Shown here: positions 33,312 to 42,585 of the stretch, one piece after another
How the letters are laid out: each line of letters opens with the position of its first letter
How positions within the stretch are numbered: the stretch's first letter is position 1
Assembly: GCF_002803155.1 (NCBI RefSeq)
Contig: NZ_NNBP01000013.1
Coordinates: 96,514 to 160,513, forward strand
Direction: 5' to 3'
Length of the DNA: 64,000 nt
Source of the DNA: Streptomyces sp. CB02959
GTDB lineage: Bacteria; Actinomycetota; Actinomycetes; Streptomycetales; Streptomycetaceae
Made by a program: the position numbers and the translations under genes
The notes under the pieces: model-generated
The model's input: the letters and a program-made list of their open reading frames with translations, nothing else
What the model was told of the DNA's origin: nothing
Database searches by the model: none

Positions 33312-33639
33312 GGAACGATCGCTGGTCAGTCACAGAGGTGATGCATGACACGCATCGTACTGGTGATGCCTCCGTTCACGGCCGGAGACGGCAAGAGTGC
33401 GCTTCGGGGGTCGAGAGTCTCTACTGGTTCTCGCCGAAAGGACAACGCTAAGCGGCTGCGGCCCAGCTCAGGGCAGCCGCAGCGAATGGAGGGTCCTGGT
33501 CACTGGCCGAGGGCGCTGACGCGGTTCGCGTACTCGCGACGGGCCTTGCGCTGTGCCGGGATCGCTGAGGTGCCGTCGAGCGGCTGGCAGCGGGCGAGGA
33601 GTGCGCCGTGGACCGAGGGCACGGCACGGACGCGGAGTC
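33312..33639. other. gene-poor spacer with recombinase 3' debris
   Basis: No intact gene. On the minus strand, one frame ends AIPAQRKARREYANRVSALG-stop (33500), which looks like the C-terminus of an unknown protein joined to the recombinase fragment. A short CTGCGG/CCGCAG inverted repeat lies near 33455-33485. Confidence 0.35.
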
Positions 33640-34019
33640 TCGCTGAGGATCTTGTCGCGGGGGATGCCGTGCTTGCTGAGCGCGTCGAGCTGGGAGTCGA
33701 GTTCCTGCCCAAGGGTCGAGCACCGGGCGTAGCCGATACGGATGTCCGCGCTCGGCAGGTCCTGGTCGATCGGCGCCGGCGGCGGGGTGCCCGGCCGCCA
33801 CGGCCGCCCCGGTCCGCGGTCGGCCGGGGTCGGCACCCTCAGCGCCTTCTTCAGCCGGGGCACCATGGTGAAGCGACGAGTGTGGTAGGCGGAGGCGACC
33901 GCGCCGCCGCGCGAGCGGCACGGCGAGCCGGGCTGGGCGTCACACTTCGGACAGGCCTGCCGTTCGACGTCGTCCGCGTCCAACCGTTCGGTCAGGGAAG
34001 GCTGCTGAGGGTCCGTCAT
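33640..34019 (-). pseudogene. serine recombinase (Tn3-type resolvase) N-terminal fragment
   Basis: From ATG 34019: a Cys-rich N-terminal extension (CPKCDAQPGSPCRSRGGAVA, seen in streptomycete transposon resolvases), a Pro-rich linker, then DIRIGYARCSTLGQELDSQL, DALSKHGIPRDKILSE, the start of the resolvase domain, where the Ser of RCSTLGQ is the nucleophile. Similarity ends after ~125 codons; the rest of the catalytic domain and the DNA-binding domain are missing. The divergent spacer 34020-34190 carries TTTGAGTGAGAACGGG-like dyads that may be the old res site. Confidence 0.7.
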
Positions 34020-34192
34020 GGGCCCGGATTTTCGCACTACGCAAGTCTCAGAAGGGGGTCCGTCCCGCTTTTGAGTGAGAACGGGTTCTGCGAACGAATC
34101 CGGGGTCGGCGGGGGTTCGGCGGCTCGTGATTGATCTTGCTCGCGCAAAGGAACGTTTGTGAGAGTCGGCTTCGAGGTGGCGCCGCCCAGGT

Positions 34193-35095
34193 TCAGAGCT
34201 GCCGGAGGTGGTCATGCAGTCTGCGGGCGGCTTGAGCCATGAGAATGTCGGCGCCTGGCTGGGTGCTGGCCGGAACGAGCGATTCCGTGAGCACGGCGAT
34301 GGCGAAGGCATGCCCATCGGAGTGCTCGACGACTCCCATCTCATGACGGAGGTTGAGGAGGGTGCCGGTCTTGGAGGACCAGTCGCTGGCGTCTGAGCTG
34401 AAGTCCGGGGCAAGCCTGTGGCGGAGCAGGTTGTGGGCCATCAGGTCCCGCACTCGGGCGGCGACTTCGGGATGGATTGCCGATGGCGTCCACAGGGCTT
34501 GGAGCAGTTCGGTCCAGGCGCGGGCGCTGCCAGTGTTGGCGCGGGTGGTGTCGAGCTGCCGTACATGGTGGCCGCGGCCGCCGGTTCCGGCTTCGATGGC
34601 GAGGGTGTGGGCGAGGTGCGTCTGGTCGGGAGTGAAGCGTTCCGTGGGGGTCTGGATGAGTTCGCGCATGGTGTGCCGGATGGTGATGCCGTCCAGGCCC
34701 AGTTCATGCAGGATGTGGGCCACTTGGGTAGGTGGGGTGAGGTCGAACAGCACGTCGGCGGCGGATCCGTCGCTCACGCTGGTGCTGAGGTAGAGCAGGT
34801 CGTCGAGGGCGATCCGGGCGGGGTGGCGGAACCGGGTCAGACCGGTGGGGCCCGGCGTGGTGATGCGTCCGGGCTGGACGTCGATTACTGTTGCTCCGTC
34901 GAGCTCTCCGCGCCTGATGCGCTCCGCCGTCGCCAGAGCGAGTGGAATCTTGACCAGGGAGGCGGAGGGCAGCTGGGCGTCGGGCTCGATGCCCAGCTCG
35001 GCTCCTGTGCGGAGGTCGCGGACCAGCAGGCAGCCGTGCAGGCCGCCGTCGAGAAGCTGTTGGCGGATGTCGTGCAGCAGCGCTTCGGTACTCAT
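34193..35095 (-). CDS. blaB: BlaB-like penicillin-recognising regulator of beta-lactamase
   Basis: 300-residue serine beta-lactamase fold protein without a signal peptide. Active-site motifs: SASLVKIP (Ser 46, Lys 49), SVSDGSAAD in the SDN position, and KTGTLLN; the Glu166-Asn170 omega-loop motif is not evident, so hydrolysis should be poor. In Streptomyces cacaoi a cytosolic protein of this type, BlaB, works with the LysR activator BlaA to induce BlaL. Here the same order and ATGA overlap with blaA are present. Role inferred from that system; it could also be a low-activity esterase. Confidence 0.82.
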   Translation of the reverse strand: MSTEALLHDIRQQLLDGGLHGCLLVRDLRTGAELGIEPDAQLPSASLVKIPLALATAERIRRGELDGATVIDVQPGRITTPGPTGLTRFRHPARIALDDLLYLSTSVSDGSAADVLFDLTPPTQVAHILHELGLDGITIRHTMRELIQTPTERFTPDQTHLAHTLAIEAGTGGRGHHVRQLDTTRANTGSARAWTELLQALWTPSAIHPEVAARVRDLMAHNLLRHRLAPDFSSDASDWSSKTGTLLNLRHEMGVVEHSDGHAFAIAVLTESLVPASTQPGADILMAQAARRLHDHLRQL

Positions 35096-35997
35096 ACTGC
35101 CGCCACTCCGTGAGGAGTGCCGGTCCGCGTAGCCGGGCCGAGGCAGCGGGTGATCGCGCTGCCCAGGCGTTCTTGGACATGCTGCACATTGACATCCGTG
35201 GCGGCTGCGAGGCTGTATCCACGGCTGAGTGTGATCTCACCGATGGGCCTCCATTCGAGGCCGAGTTCGTCGGCCTGCGTGGCGGAACACAGCAGCAGAT
35301 CGGACGTGCAGAGCACCTCGGCTATGGCAGTCGTCAGGTCGGCGGCGATGGCGGTCTGCACCGGCCGCAGGCCCAGGGCGTCGCGCAGCCGGGTGAGCGG
35401 ATCGCGGATGTGCGGCACGTCGTCCTCCGGCTGGATCCATACCTTGCGGACAGGATCCGGGCAGGCCCGCCCGGCCCGCAGAGTCGCCAGATAGACGCGC
35501 CTGGCCCCGGCTGCCGCGGTGCCCGCGAGGCCGAGCGGAACCGACCACGTGGCTTCGTCCGCGGGCGCCGCGATCAGGGCCGCGCGTACCTGCTGTGAGC
35601 GAAGGAGCTCCATGCGCTGCGCCGGTGTACCGGTCTGGAGATCGAGGGTCACCGCTTGGTCTCGCGCGTCGGCGACCAGGCGGGCGAGAGAGCCCGTGGA
35701 GCAGTTGCCCGGGACGGCGAGCCGCCATGGCTTGTGCTTGGCGGTCTCCGCCTCGTGCAGCAGCGCGTCGGCTGCCTGCACGAGCCGCCTCGCCGCCGGC
35801 AGCATGTCCCGGCCGAAGGAGCTGAGGGCGGCCCTGCGCGATGTCCGCTCAAACAGGCGCTCGCCGAAGAGCTCTTCCAGGGCGGCGATGCGCCGGCTCG
35901 CCACCGGCTGGGACATCCGGGCTGCGGCCGCTCCTGTGGTGAAGCTGGCACGTTCCGTCACGCTGACGAACGCCCGACATGCTCCCACTAGGTCCAT
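35092..35997 (-). CDS. blaA: BlaA-like LysR activator of beta-lactamase
   Basis: 301-residue LysR-type regulator: winged HTH MDLVGACRAFVSVTERASFT, AAARMSQPVASRRIAALEEL, FGERLFERTSRRAALS, then a substrate-binding-type effector domain (AVPGNCSTGSLARLVADARD onward). It is divergent from blaL, with a T-N11-A palindrome in the 74-base spacer, and overlaps blaB. This is the organisation of the S. cacaoi blaL-blaA-blaB locus, where BlaA binds T-N11-A sites and activates blaL. Confidence 0.88.
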   Translation of the reverse strand: MDLVGACRAFVSVTERASFTTGAAAARMSQPVASRRIAALEELFGERLFERTSRRAALSSFGRDMLPAARRLVQAADALLHEAETAKHKPWRLAVPGNCSTGSLARLVADARDQAVTLDLQTGTPAQRMELLRSQQVRAALIAAPADEATWSVPLGLAGTAAAGARRVYLATLRAGRACPDPVRKVWIQPEDDVPHIRDPLTRLRDALGLRPVQTAIAADLTTAIAEVLCTSDLLLCSATQADELGLEWRPIGEITLSRGYSLAAATDVNVQHVQERLGSAITRCLGPATRTGTPHGVAAV

Positions 35998-36008
35998 ACC
36001 GCAATCCT

Positions 36009-36023
36009 ATGCGAGATCGGCAT
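36009..36023. promoter_or_regulatory. LysR-type T-N11-A operator between blaA and blaL
   Basis: ATGC-GAGATCG-GCAT: arms ATGC and GCAT around 7 bases, giving T36010-N11-A36022. It lies 12 bases from the blaA start and 49 bases before the nearest blaL ATG, the expected spot for an autoregulatory and activating site. A second TATG pair (36035 and 36051) may be a weaker half-site. Confidence 0.7.
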
Positions 36024-36134
36024 GGAACCGCCTGTATGCGTATTGGACCGTATGGAACGCGGAGGAAGATCATGAGCCATACCCGAGCTGTCTCCCTTCT
36101 CGGCATCCCTGACGGTCTTTCTGGAGGTCCGAAT

Positions 36135-37061
36135 ATGCAGGCCACTCGTGCGCGGCGTGTCCTTCTCGCAGGGCTCGCTACGCTCGTTGCCCTTCCACTT
36201 GCGGCATGCGGTCGTGACAGCACCCAGAGCTCACAGGCTCCGGCTTCCGCGACAGCGCTGTCGGATCGTGCTGCGCGGCAGCACGTCGGCGAATTCAAAG
36301 AGCTGGAGCGCAAGTACGGCGCGCGGCTTGGGGTCTATGCGGTCAACACGGGCAATGGGCGGGAGGTGGCCTTCAACGCTGATGAGCGGTTCGCGTACGC
36401 CTCCACCTTCAAGGCGTTCGCCGCCGGTGCCGTCCTACGCAAGTACTCCTTGAGCGGCATGGACAAGGTGATCAAGTACTCCCGGAGTGATTTGGTCGAC
36501 TACTCTCCGGTCACCGAGAAGCATGTCGATACCGGAATGACCCTGAGTGATCTGTGTGACGCAGCCGTCCGCTACAGCGACAACACCGCGGCCAACCTCC
36601 TGTTCGACGCACTGGGCGGGCCGAAGGGCCTGGCCGCCGCTCTCGCAGAGACAGGTGACACCACTACCAAAGTGGAACGCCGCGAACCGGAACTGAACCA
36701 GTGGTCTCCCGGTGCCACACAAGACACCACCACGCCCCGCGCGTGGGCAGCAGACCTGCGGGCATTCGTTCTCGGGGACGCCCTGGGCAAGGACGAACGC
36801 GAACAGCTCACCCAGTGGCTGCGGACCAACACCACCGGAGACGAACTCATCAGGGCCGGAGTACCCAAGGGGTGGACGGTCGGTGACAAGACCGGCGGAG
36901 GCGGTGTCTACGCTGTACGAAACGACATCGCCGTCGTGTGGCCCCCAGGCGCCGCACCCATCGTCATGGCGATCATGTCCAACCGCGGCACGAAGGACGC
37001 CGCCTACGACAACAAGCTGATTGCCGAAGCGGCATCCGTGGCCACCAAGATACTGTCGTAG
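36135..37061 (+). CDS. blaL: class A beta-lactamase (BlaL type), lipoprotein signal
   Basis: 308 residues. N-terminus RRVLLAGLATLVALPLAACG is a lipoprotein signal with the Cys near residue 25. All class A motifs are present: STFK (Ser 90, Lys 93), SDN (148-150), EPELN (Glu 184, Asn 188) and KTG (252-254), so it should hydrolyse penicillins at the outer membrane face or after release. Start at 36135 has GGAGG 7 bases upstream. A second in-frame ATG at 36072, also with GGAGGAAG, would add 21 residues before the signal and probably spoil export. Regulated by the divergent blaA/blaB genes. Confidence 0.95.
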   Translation: MQATRARRVLLAGLATLVALPLAACGRDSTQSSQAPASATALSDRAARQHVGEFKELERKYGARLGVYAVNTGNGREVAFNADERFAYASTFKAFAAGAVLRKYSLSGMDKVIKYSRSDLVDYSPVTEKHVDTGMTLSDLCDAAVRYSDNTAANLLFDALGGPKGLAAALAETGDTTTKVERREPELNQWSPGATQDTTTPRAWAADLRAFVLGDALGKDEREQLTQWLRTNTTGDELIRAGVPKGWTVGDKTGGGGVYAVRNDIAVVWPPGAAPIVMAIMSNRGTKDAAYDNKLIAEAASVATKILS

Positions 37062-37296
37062 CAGAACACCTGAACAGCACGCGGACAGTACACGGCAAAC
37101 CCCCAACTACTCCGGCGTTCTCGCCCGACGCCAGGAGTACGCGCCCTCAGGATGCTGCCCCGGCCGCTCGATCGAGCGGCACGTCGGCCGACTGGTCGCT
37201 CACGACGGCTCCTCACGATGACCGGTGACTTTCGGGACGAACCGCCCCACCGGAAAATCGTAAGTGACCGATGGCGCGGCCGCAGCTCCCAACGGC

Positions 37297-37328
37297 GAAG
37301 GTCCCCTCCTGGTATGGAGGGGACCTTC
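37297..37328. terminator. strong hairpin downstream of blaL
   Basis: GAAGGTCCCCTCC (37297-37309), loop TGGTAT, GGAGGGGACCTTC (37316-37328): a perfect 13-bp stem, palindromic enough to act on both strands. It lies between blaL and the convergent HNH remnant. The rest of 37062-37494 holds no gene. Confidence 0.85.
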
Positions 37329-37494
37329 TGATGGAGCGCCCGGCAGGCCTTGCACCTGCATCTCCCACCGGTTGGTGGACGTCTTTCCTTGGACCACAGA
37401 CGCGCGACTTCCCCCCGCTGTTCCGCGGGCCGAAGCTGCACCATGATCATATCGGATCCGTGAGGCTGCTTCCTCCCCCTGGCAGTGGGCCGGG

Positions 37495-37980
37495 TTACTG
37501 GGCCGGGGTGTAGCTGACCGTCGTGTCCGGGCACCCAGCCGCGATCTTGGCCAGGGCGTTCTTCTCCTCGCGGTCGGCGGCCAGGGCCCAGCGGAGCTTG
37601 GTGGCGACCCAGTCGGCGGCGTAGGTGCAGGTGGCGTCCTTCGCGGGTGGCATCTACTCGGCGGGGTCCTTGTCGCCCTTGGCCCGATTGGGCCCGGAGC
37701 TGACGGCGACGAGACTGCGGGGCGCCGTCAGGTCGTTGGTGTACTGCTCGCGCCGGTCGGTCGTCCACTTCGAGGCGCCGGCGTCCCACGCTTCGGCGAG
37801 CGGGACGACGTGGTCGATGTCGAGCCTGCGGGCGTCGGTGACGGTCTTGTCGTCGTAGTACGAGCGCCAGGTCCCGCCGGTCAGCCTGCAGTCCTCGCTC
37901 TTCTTCGGCTTCTTCACCGCCTCGGCGAGGAGGACTTCCTGCCGGGTGTCGCAGCCGTTGTGGTCGGCGTCGACCCACAG
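37495..37980 (-). pseudogene. HNH endonuclease family protein (DUF1524-like), 5'-truncated with nonsense codon
   Basis: Reads WVDADHNGCDTRQEVLLAEA, CRLTGGTWRSYYDDKTVTDA, RRLDIDHVVPLAEAWDAGAS (the DHVVPLAEAW active-site motif), LVAVSSGPNRAKGDKDPAE, then TAG at 37654-37656 where Trp is expected, then MPPAKDATCTYAADWVATKL, RWALAADREEKNALAKIA. So one in-frame amber interrupts an otherwise conserved C-terminus, and the N-terminal secretion part is replaced by the TnpB element. Secreted HNH nucleases of this class are common in Streptomyces. Confidence 0.8.
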
Positions 37981-38044
37981 GTGGAACGATCGCTCTCCGC
38001 GCCCGTGGGCTGGCCACTTCGTGACCTGCGGCTTCAGAACAGCT

Positions 38045-39276
38045 TTGCCTGTTCGTGGGCTGGATAGGGGAGCGTCGGCGGATTGCTCCGCCGAGGTGGC
38101 GCAGGCCCATCCGGGCCGGCGTCTTCCCGCTTCGTTGCTCCTGCTTCCCGGCCCGGGGGCCGGGAAGTCCGACGGGTGCTCGGCGGGCGTTTTGCGTCTC
38201 CCCTGTATCAGAGGCGACGTGGGGTGATTCTGCGTGTCGTTCGATGTTGTGGGCCGAGTGGAGATCCCGGTCCATCGTCAGACCACAGGTCGTGCAGTAG
38301 AACGTCCTGTCGGACAGCGCCAGGCGTGGGTTTTGCCATCCACAGTTCGAGCAAACCGGCCGACGCGACGGCGCGCCTTCTCCCACCGCACGGAGCCCTT
38401 CTGCGGCTGCGACAACGCCCGCTGTGCCTTCACCAACCGCCGGGCTGCCGCGCGTCGCGCAGCGGCCGCGGATTGACGATCAGCATCCCGTCCGCGCCGA
38501 CGTCCACCTGCCCACACACCCAGGGGCTTGGACAGGGCGGCGAGGACCTTCACGCCAATGTCGACGCCGACCTCGCCCCGCTCGGCCTGCGCACGCGACG
38601 CACGGTCGGGGACGTCCAGGGTGACCTTGCACAGCACGGACGCGTACCAGCGGTGCTCGCCGCGAGAGACCGTCACCGACTGCACGACTGCTTCATCGCG
38701 GGCGACTTGGCGGAACAGGCGTTTGCCGGAGTCGTGCAGCCGCACCTCACCGAACGAGGCCAGCCGCAGGCGCCGGTGCGTGGTCAGGCGGATGCCGGGC
38801 TTCTTCACGTCGTGGTGCAGCCGGAAGGAGTCCCGGGCGCGGCCGCGCTTCTTGAACCGTGGGTGGCCCACGCGGCGGCCGGCCCGCTTGCCCGTGAAGG
38901 ACTCCAGCCAGTTCTTCCAGGCGCGGTCGGCGTCGATGAACGCAGACTGGAAGACGTAGGTGTTCACTTCGTGCCACCGCGGACACACGCCCTCGACACC
39001 CTCCCGGGTGTCGCCGCGCTCGGCGTTGAACACCTCATGGACGGTCGGCTTCGACGGGATCGGGACCTTCGTCTGCTTCCGCGCCTGCGCCTCCGGCGTC
39101 CCGCCGGCGACGAGCTCGTCGACCTTGGCCCGCCACTGCACATGTGCCGCCTTCTTCGCGGCGAGCGCGTAGTTGAAGGCGAGCCGGGTGTTGCCGCACC
39201 AGCGCAACAGCTTCTGCTCCTGGGCGGGGGAGGGGGCCAGCGTGAAGCGGTAGGCGCGCAGCACTTCGGTCTTCAT
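38045..39276 (-). pseudogene. IS200/IS605-family TnpB, internally deleted
   Basis: From ATG 39276: TnpB N-terminus (VLRAYRFTLAPSPAQEQKLL, RWCGNTRLAFNYALAAKKAA, GHPRFKKRGRARDSFRLHHD), first RuvC segment VGVDIGVKVLAALSKPLG with its catalytic Asp. After QPQKGSVRWEKARRRVGR the frame is lost and reappears as VCSNCGWQNPRLALSDRTFY, CTTCGLTMDRDLHSAHNIER, the zinc ribbon and third RuvC Asp. About 80-100 codons, including the second RuvC Glu, are missing. No TnpA partner. The RNA-guided nuclease should be dead; a guide-RNA (omega RNA) scaffold may still be encoded near its 3' end. Confidence 0.85.
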
Positions 39277-39500
39277 GGTCCCCTCCTCTGAGTGTCGCTC
39301 ACACCGTATCGGCGACCACTGACAACGCCCTCCGAGCGCCTGCTCACGGCCCGCTCAAGCCCCCAGGCGCCGGCCGTGACAGTGCCCCCATCCGTACCTA
39401 CCGGCGCAGGTCACTCCGAACGGGCCTTGCCATCCCGGCCCCGCACTCTTCAGCAACACCACCAACGTCAAGTGACGTCTGCCTAAGTTCCCGGCCAGGA

Positions 39501-40022
39501 TCAGTCGGGCCAGCTCTCCTGGGAGACGATCCACTCCCCCCGCGCGTAGGCCCGAACCGCGTCCCGCTCCGCTTCGGTACAGCCCTCCTCCAAAACTGCG
39601 GGCACGCCACCGGTGGTTCCGGTCCCGTTCTGGAGGTCGTAGGCCACCAGCAAGCTAGCGACGTCGGAGGCGTCGGTGCGCAGCTCCACATCCCTCGGCA
39701 CCGGGTTGGAGTCCTCCTGGTAGGGCCGAGGCAGGTAGCTGCCGTGGCCGTGGCACAGGGCGAGCGCATCCAGGACGGCCGCGGTCTCCAGCAGATCGTC
39801 CCGGTACTCCAGCGCAAGGCTGCTGACCTGGAAGTCAACGAGGTCCTGACAGCGGGTGCTGTGCGCGGCCACCAGGTCTCGGCGCTCCTGGATATGCACG
39901 TACAACAAGGCCGTGACGAGTTCGCCGATGCGGACCAGGTGCTTGCCGTACGCGGCCTGAACTGCCCGGTTGGTGGACCAGCCAGGCCATGGTTCGCCCG
40001 GAGAAGCTCGATGTGCGCTCAT
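39501..40022 (-). CDS. hypothetical protein
   Basis: 173 residues from ATG 40022 (MSAHRASPGEPWPGWSTNRA). Predominantly helical and acidic, with good coding composition: HLVRIGELVTALLYVHIQER, LETAAVLDALALCHGHGSYL, VASLLVAYDLQNGTGTTGGV, RDAVRAYARGEWIVSQESWP. No known domain recognised and no signal or membrane segment. Start uncertain, with no clear ribosome binding site; longer upstream extension is possible. Not obviously linked to its neighbours. Confidence 0.6.
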   Translation of the reverse strand: MSAHRASPGEPWPGWSTNRAVQAAYGKHLVRIGELVTALLYVHIQERRDLVAAHSTRCQDLVDFQVSSLALEYRDDLLETAAVLDALALCHGHGSYLPRPYQEDSNPVPRDVELRTDASDVASLLVAYDLQNGTGTTGGVPAVLEEGCTEAERDAVRAYARGEWIVSQESWPD

Positions 40023-41043
40023 GAGCCAGGAAGCTACCGACCTGCCGAGGCCCGTGGGGCCGGAACGGATCATCCTGTACGAAGCGCACCGTCGCACCCC
40101 GCTGTGGCCGACCTGTCCGCTGAGGTCACCGTCGTGACGGCTTCGGTGACCGGTGGCCGGTGGAGTGCCCGGCACCGGCGGGTGACCGCTCCGCCGGTGA
40201 CCGGTGACCGGTCCAGTCGTCATCGGACACCGGTCACGACTGAAACGCCTTCATCGGTCACCCAGCCACCGTGACCGATTGCCCCGCCTCGTCGCGGCGG
40301 GCGGCCCGGCTTGCCTGAGCGCTCCCTGGGCTTACCGAGCGCCGTATCGACCGGTCGTGAGGGGCGGTCCGATCGGCCAATGCGACTCGTCCGGCTGCGA
40401 CAAGCCCACCAGCTGCACTTTGCTGCCCCGGGCCAGCCGGCACGAGTATCAAGGCCCGAAGGCCGCGCGGGGTGTTCGGTGGGCGCGGAGCGGGCAACCC
40501 CGCTCGCCGACACCGATGTCCGGGGCGTTGTGTCCGGCTGGCCGGTGACTGACGGGCTGGCCACTACGGCTGGCGTCGTGACCGACACGGCGGCCGATCG
40601 CCAAGGGAGCGGACCGGGACCCGGAGCGGTCGAGGAGGTAGTCGCGGTTGCGGATGGCCGGGAGCGCTGTGCCGAGCGGCGTCTCGGCGGCGGCTGGGGC
40701 CCGCCCCTTGCCACCGCGCAGCGGCACTTGGGTCAGGTCGGTGAGGAGTGGGACGCGGGCGCGTGGAAGGCGACCGCGGCGGTGCGGCACGTCCTGGCCG
40801 CTACCCACCTCGCTGCCGGAACGCCGCCGGCCTACGACCGAGGTCTTCCTGCCATCACTGAAGTGGGAAATAGCTGGAAGTGTTCCCCGCGCGGGCTCTC
40901 CGGGGGGACGGCGGCGCGCTCGATCGTCCTCGCACCGCAATTCGGCTGGCGTTCACGGGACGAACCCCCGCCCGCAAGAAGTCGTTTAGCATGCGCCGGA
41001 AAGCTCCTGACGCCCTGTCACCCCCCTCTGGAGGACGCACATC
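40023..41043. other. 1-kb gene-poor stretch with GGTGACCGG repeats
   Basis: No convincing gene in six frames. At 40130-40245 the sequence is dense in GGTGACCGG and CACCGGT repeats that could fold into several alternative hairpins. The last ~200 bases contain the upstream region of the lamin-tail gene, with GGAGGACG as its ribosome binding site. Confidence 0.4.
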
Positions 41044-42468
41044 GTGTCCGAAATACGCACTCCCCGCCGGCGCCGTCGGCTCGCCTCCCTCTCCGCCGCC
41101 GTGGCCGGCCCCATGCTGGTCGCCGGCACGGTGTTGGCGCCTCCGGCCCATGCGGACCCGGCGGGCGACATCCGTGTCAACGAGGTGGTGACCACCGGCA
41201 GCGTCAACGACTCGATCGAGCTGTACAACAAGGGCACGGCCACCGTCGACGTCTCGGGCTGGATCCTCAAGGACGGCAACGACGGCTCGAAGTACGCGAT
41301 CGCCTCCGGCACGACGCTGGCCCCCGGCGCGTTCCGTGCCTTCGACGTGCACAAGGCGTTCGGCCTGGGCTCCGACGACAAGGCTCGTCTCTACCTCCCC
41401 GACGGCACCACCCTGGTCGACAGCTTCAGCTGGCGCAGCCACTCCAAGCCCTCCTGGTCGCGCTGTCCCGACGGCACCGGCGAGTTCGGTGCGGCCCAGG
41501 TGACCCTGGGTGCCGCCAACGACTGCGGTGGCGGCAACGACGGTCCCTCGCCGGTGGCGTGGCCCGGCGGCAGCTCCGTCACGACCGCGGACGGAGCCAA
41601 CGTCTTCGGCGAGGACCTCAGCAGCCTGTACCAGGAGAAGAACGTGATGTGGGGCGCGCAGAACTCCGGCAAGCTGTGGCGGCTGGTCCGCGACGGTTCC
41701 GGCGGCTGGAAGCCGGACACCGCGAATGGATGGACGTCCGGCAAGACGCTCCGCTTCCCCGGCGGTTCCGGCAGTCCGGACAGTGAGGGCGTCACGCTCA
41801 CCGGCGCCGGTTCCCAGGGCGGCGTGTTCGTCGCCAGCGAGCGCAACGGCGACGCGTCCGGGACCAGTCGCCTGTCCGTCCTCAGGTACAACGTCAGCGG
41901 TTCGGGTACCGCCCTGAAGGCCACCAAGGAGTGGAACCTGACCTCCGACCTGCCGTCCGTGGGCTCCAACCTCGGCTTCGAGGGCATCACCTGGATCCCC
42001 GACACCTACCTGACCGCATCCGGCTTCAAGGACGAGTCGACCGGCTCGGCCTACGACCCGAAGCGGTACGGCGGCCACACCGGTGGGGTGTTCTTCGTCG
42101 GCGTCGAAGGCACCGGCACGGTCTACGGGTACGTCCTGAAGGACACCGGCGCCTACACTCGCGTCGCAACCATCGACAGCGGCATGGCCGGCGTGATGGA
42201 ACTGCAGTGGGAGCCGCAGGCCTCGCGCCTGTGGGTCGTCTGCGACGACACCTGCGACGGCCAGCACCGGACCATGAAGGTCAACACCGCCGGCGCCTTC
42301 GACACCACGGCCGTCTACGACCGCCCGAGCGGCATGCCCAACCTCAACAACGAAGGGTTCTCCGTGGCCGGTGCCGACGCATGCGTCAGCGGTTCCAAGC
42401 CGGTGTACTGGGCCGACGACAGCAACGACGGCGGTCACGCGCTGCGCAAGGGCAGCATCACCTGCTGA
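41044..42468 (+). CDS. secreted lamin-tail domain protein with esterase-like propeller
   Basis: 474 residues. Twin-Arg-like basic start (RTPRRRRRLASLSAAVAGPM) and hydrophobic stretch ending APPAHADPA: signal peptide cut near residue 38. Residues ~40-150 form a lamin-tail (LTD) Ig-like domain (IRVNEVVTTGSVNDSIELYN, VSGWILKDGNDGSKYAIASG). Residues ~170-474 are a propeller-like region (GVFVASERNGDASGTSRLSV, NLGFEGITWIPDTYL, MPNLNNEGFSVAG) like SdiA-regulated or phytase-like esterase proteins. It is exported; a substrate is unknown. GTG start follows GGAGG. Confidence 0.85.
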   Translation: MSEIRTPRRRRRLASLSAAVAGPMLVAGTVLAPPAHADPAGDIRVNEVVTTGSVNDSIELYNKGTATVDVSGWILKDGNDGSKYAIASGTTLAPGAFRAFDVHKAFGLGSDDKARLYLPDGTTLVDSFSWRSHSKPSWSRCPDGTGEFGAAQVTLGAANDCGGGNDGPSPVAWPGGSSVTTADGANVFGEDLSSLYQEKNVMWGAQNSGKLWRLVRDGSGGWKPDTANGWTSGKTLRFPGGSGSPDSEGVTLTGAGSQGGVFVASERNGDASGTSRLSVLRYNVSGSGTALKATKEWNLTSDLPSVGSNLGFEGITWIPDTYLTASGFKDESTGSAYDPKRYGGHTGGVFFVGVEGTGTVYGYVLKDTGAYTRVATIDSGMAGVMELQWEPQASRLWVVCDDTCDGQHRTMKVNTAGAFDTTAVYDRPSGMPNLNNEGFSVAGADACVSGSKPVYWADDSNDGGHALRKGSITC

Positions 42469-42474
42469 CACCAG

Positions 42475-42523
42475 CGGTCGGGCCGCGGCCCCGGCCTTGC
42501 CCGCCGGAACCGCGGCCCGACCG
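42475..42523 (+). terminator. terminator after lamin-tail gene
   Basis: CGGTCGGGCCGCGG (42475-42488) pairs perfectly with CCGCGGCCCGACCG (42510-42523) around a 21-base loop, 7 bases after the stop. It also lies downstream of the convergent TnpC-like gene. Confidence 0.85.
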
Positions 42524-42585
42524 CGAGGGGGCCGTCTTCAGCCGGTTCACCATCCGGTCGGTCAGGTCATGGGCGGGCGACGTCT

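Noticed and set aside
37321..37513. Short plus-strand frame downstream of the blaL terminator
   Set aside because: No ribosome binding site or motif, and it lies beside the HNH remnant with noncoding composition.
40311..41786. 491-codon plus-strand frame before and across the lamin-tail gene
   Set aside because: Wrong frame relative to the signal-peptide protein; the part before 41043 has no recognisable domain.
41050..42400. Possible RNA or antisense genes on the minus strand of the lamin-tail gene
   Set aside because: Frames are compositional shadows without motifs or start signals.
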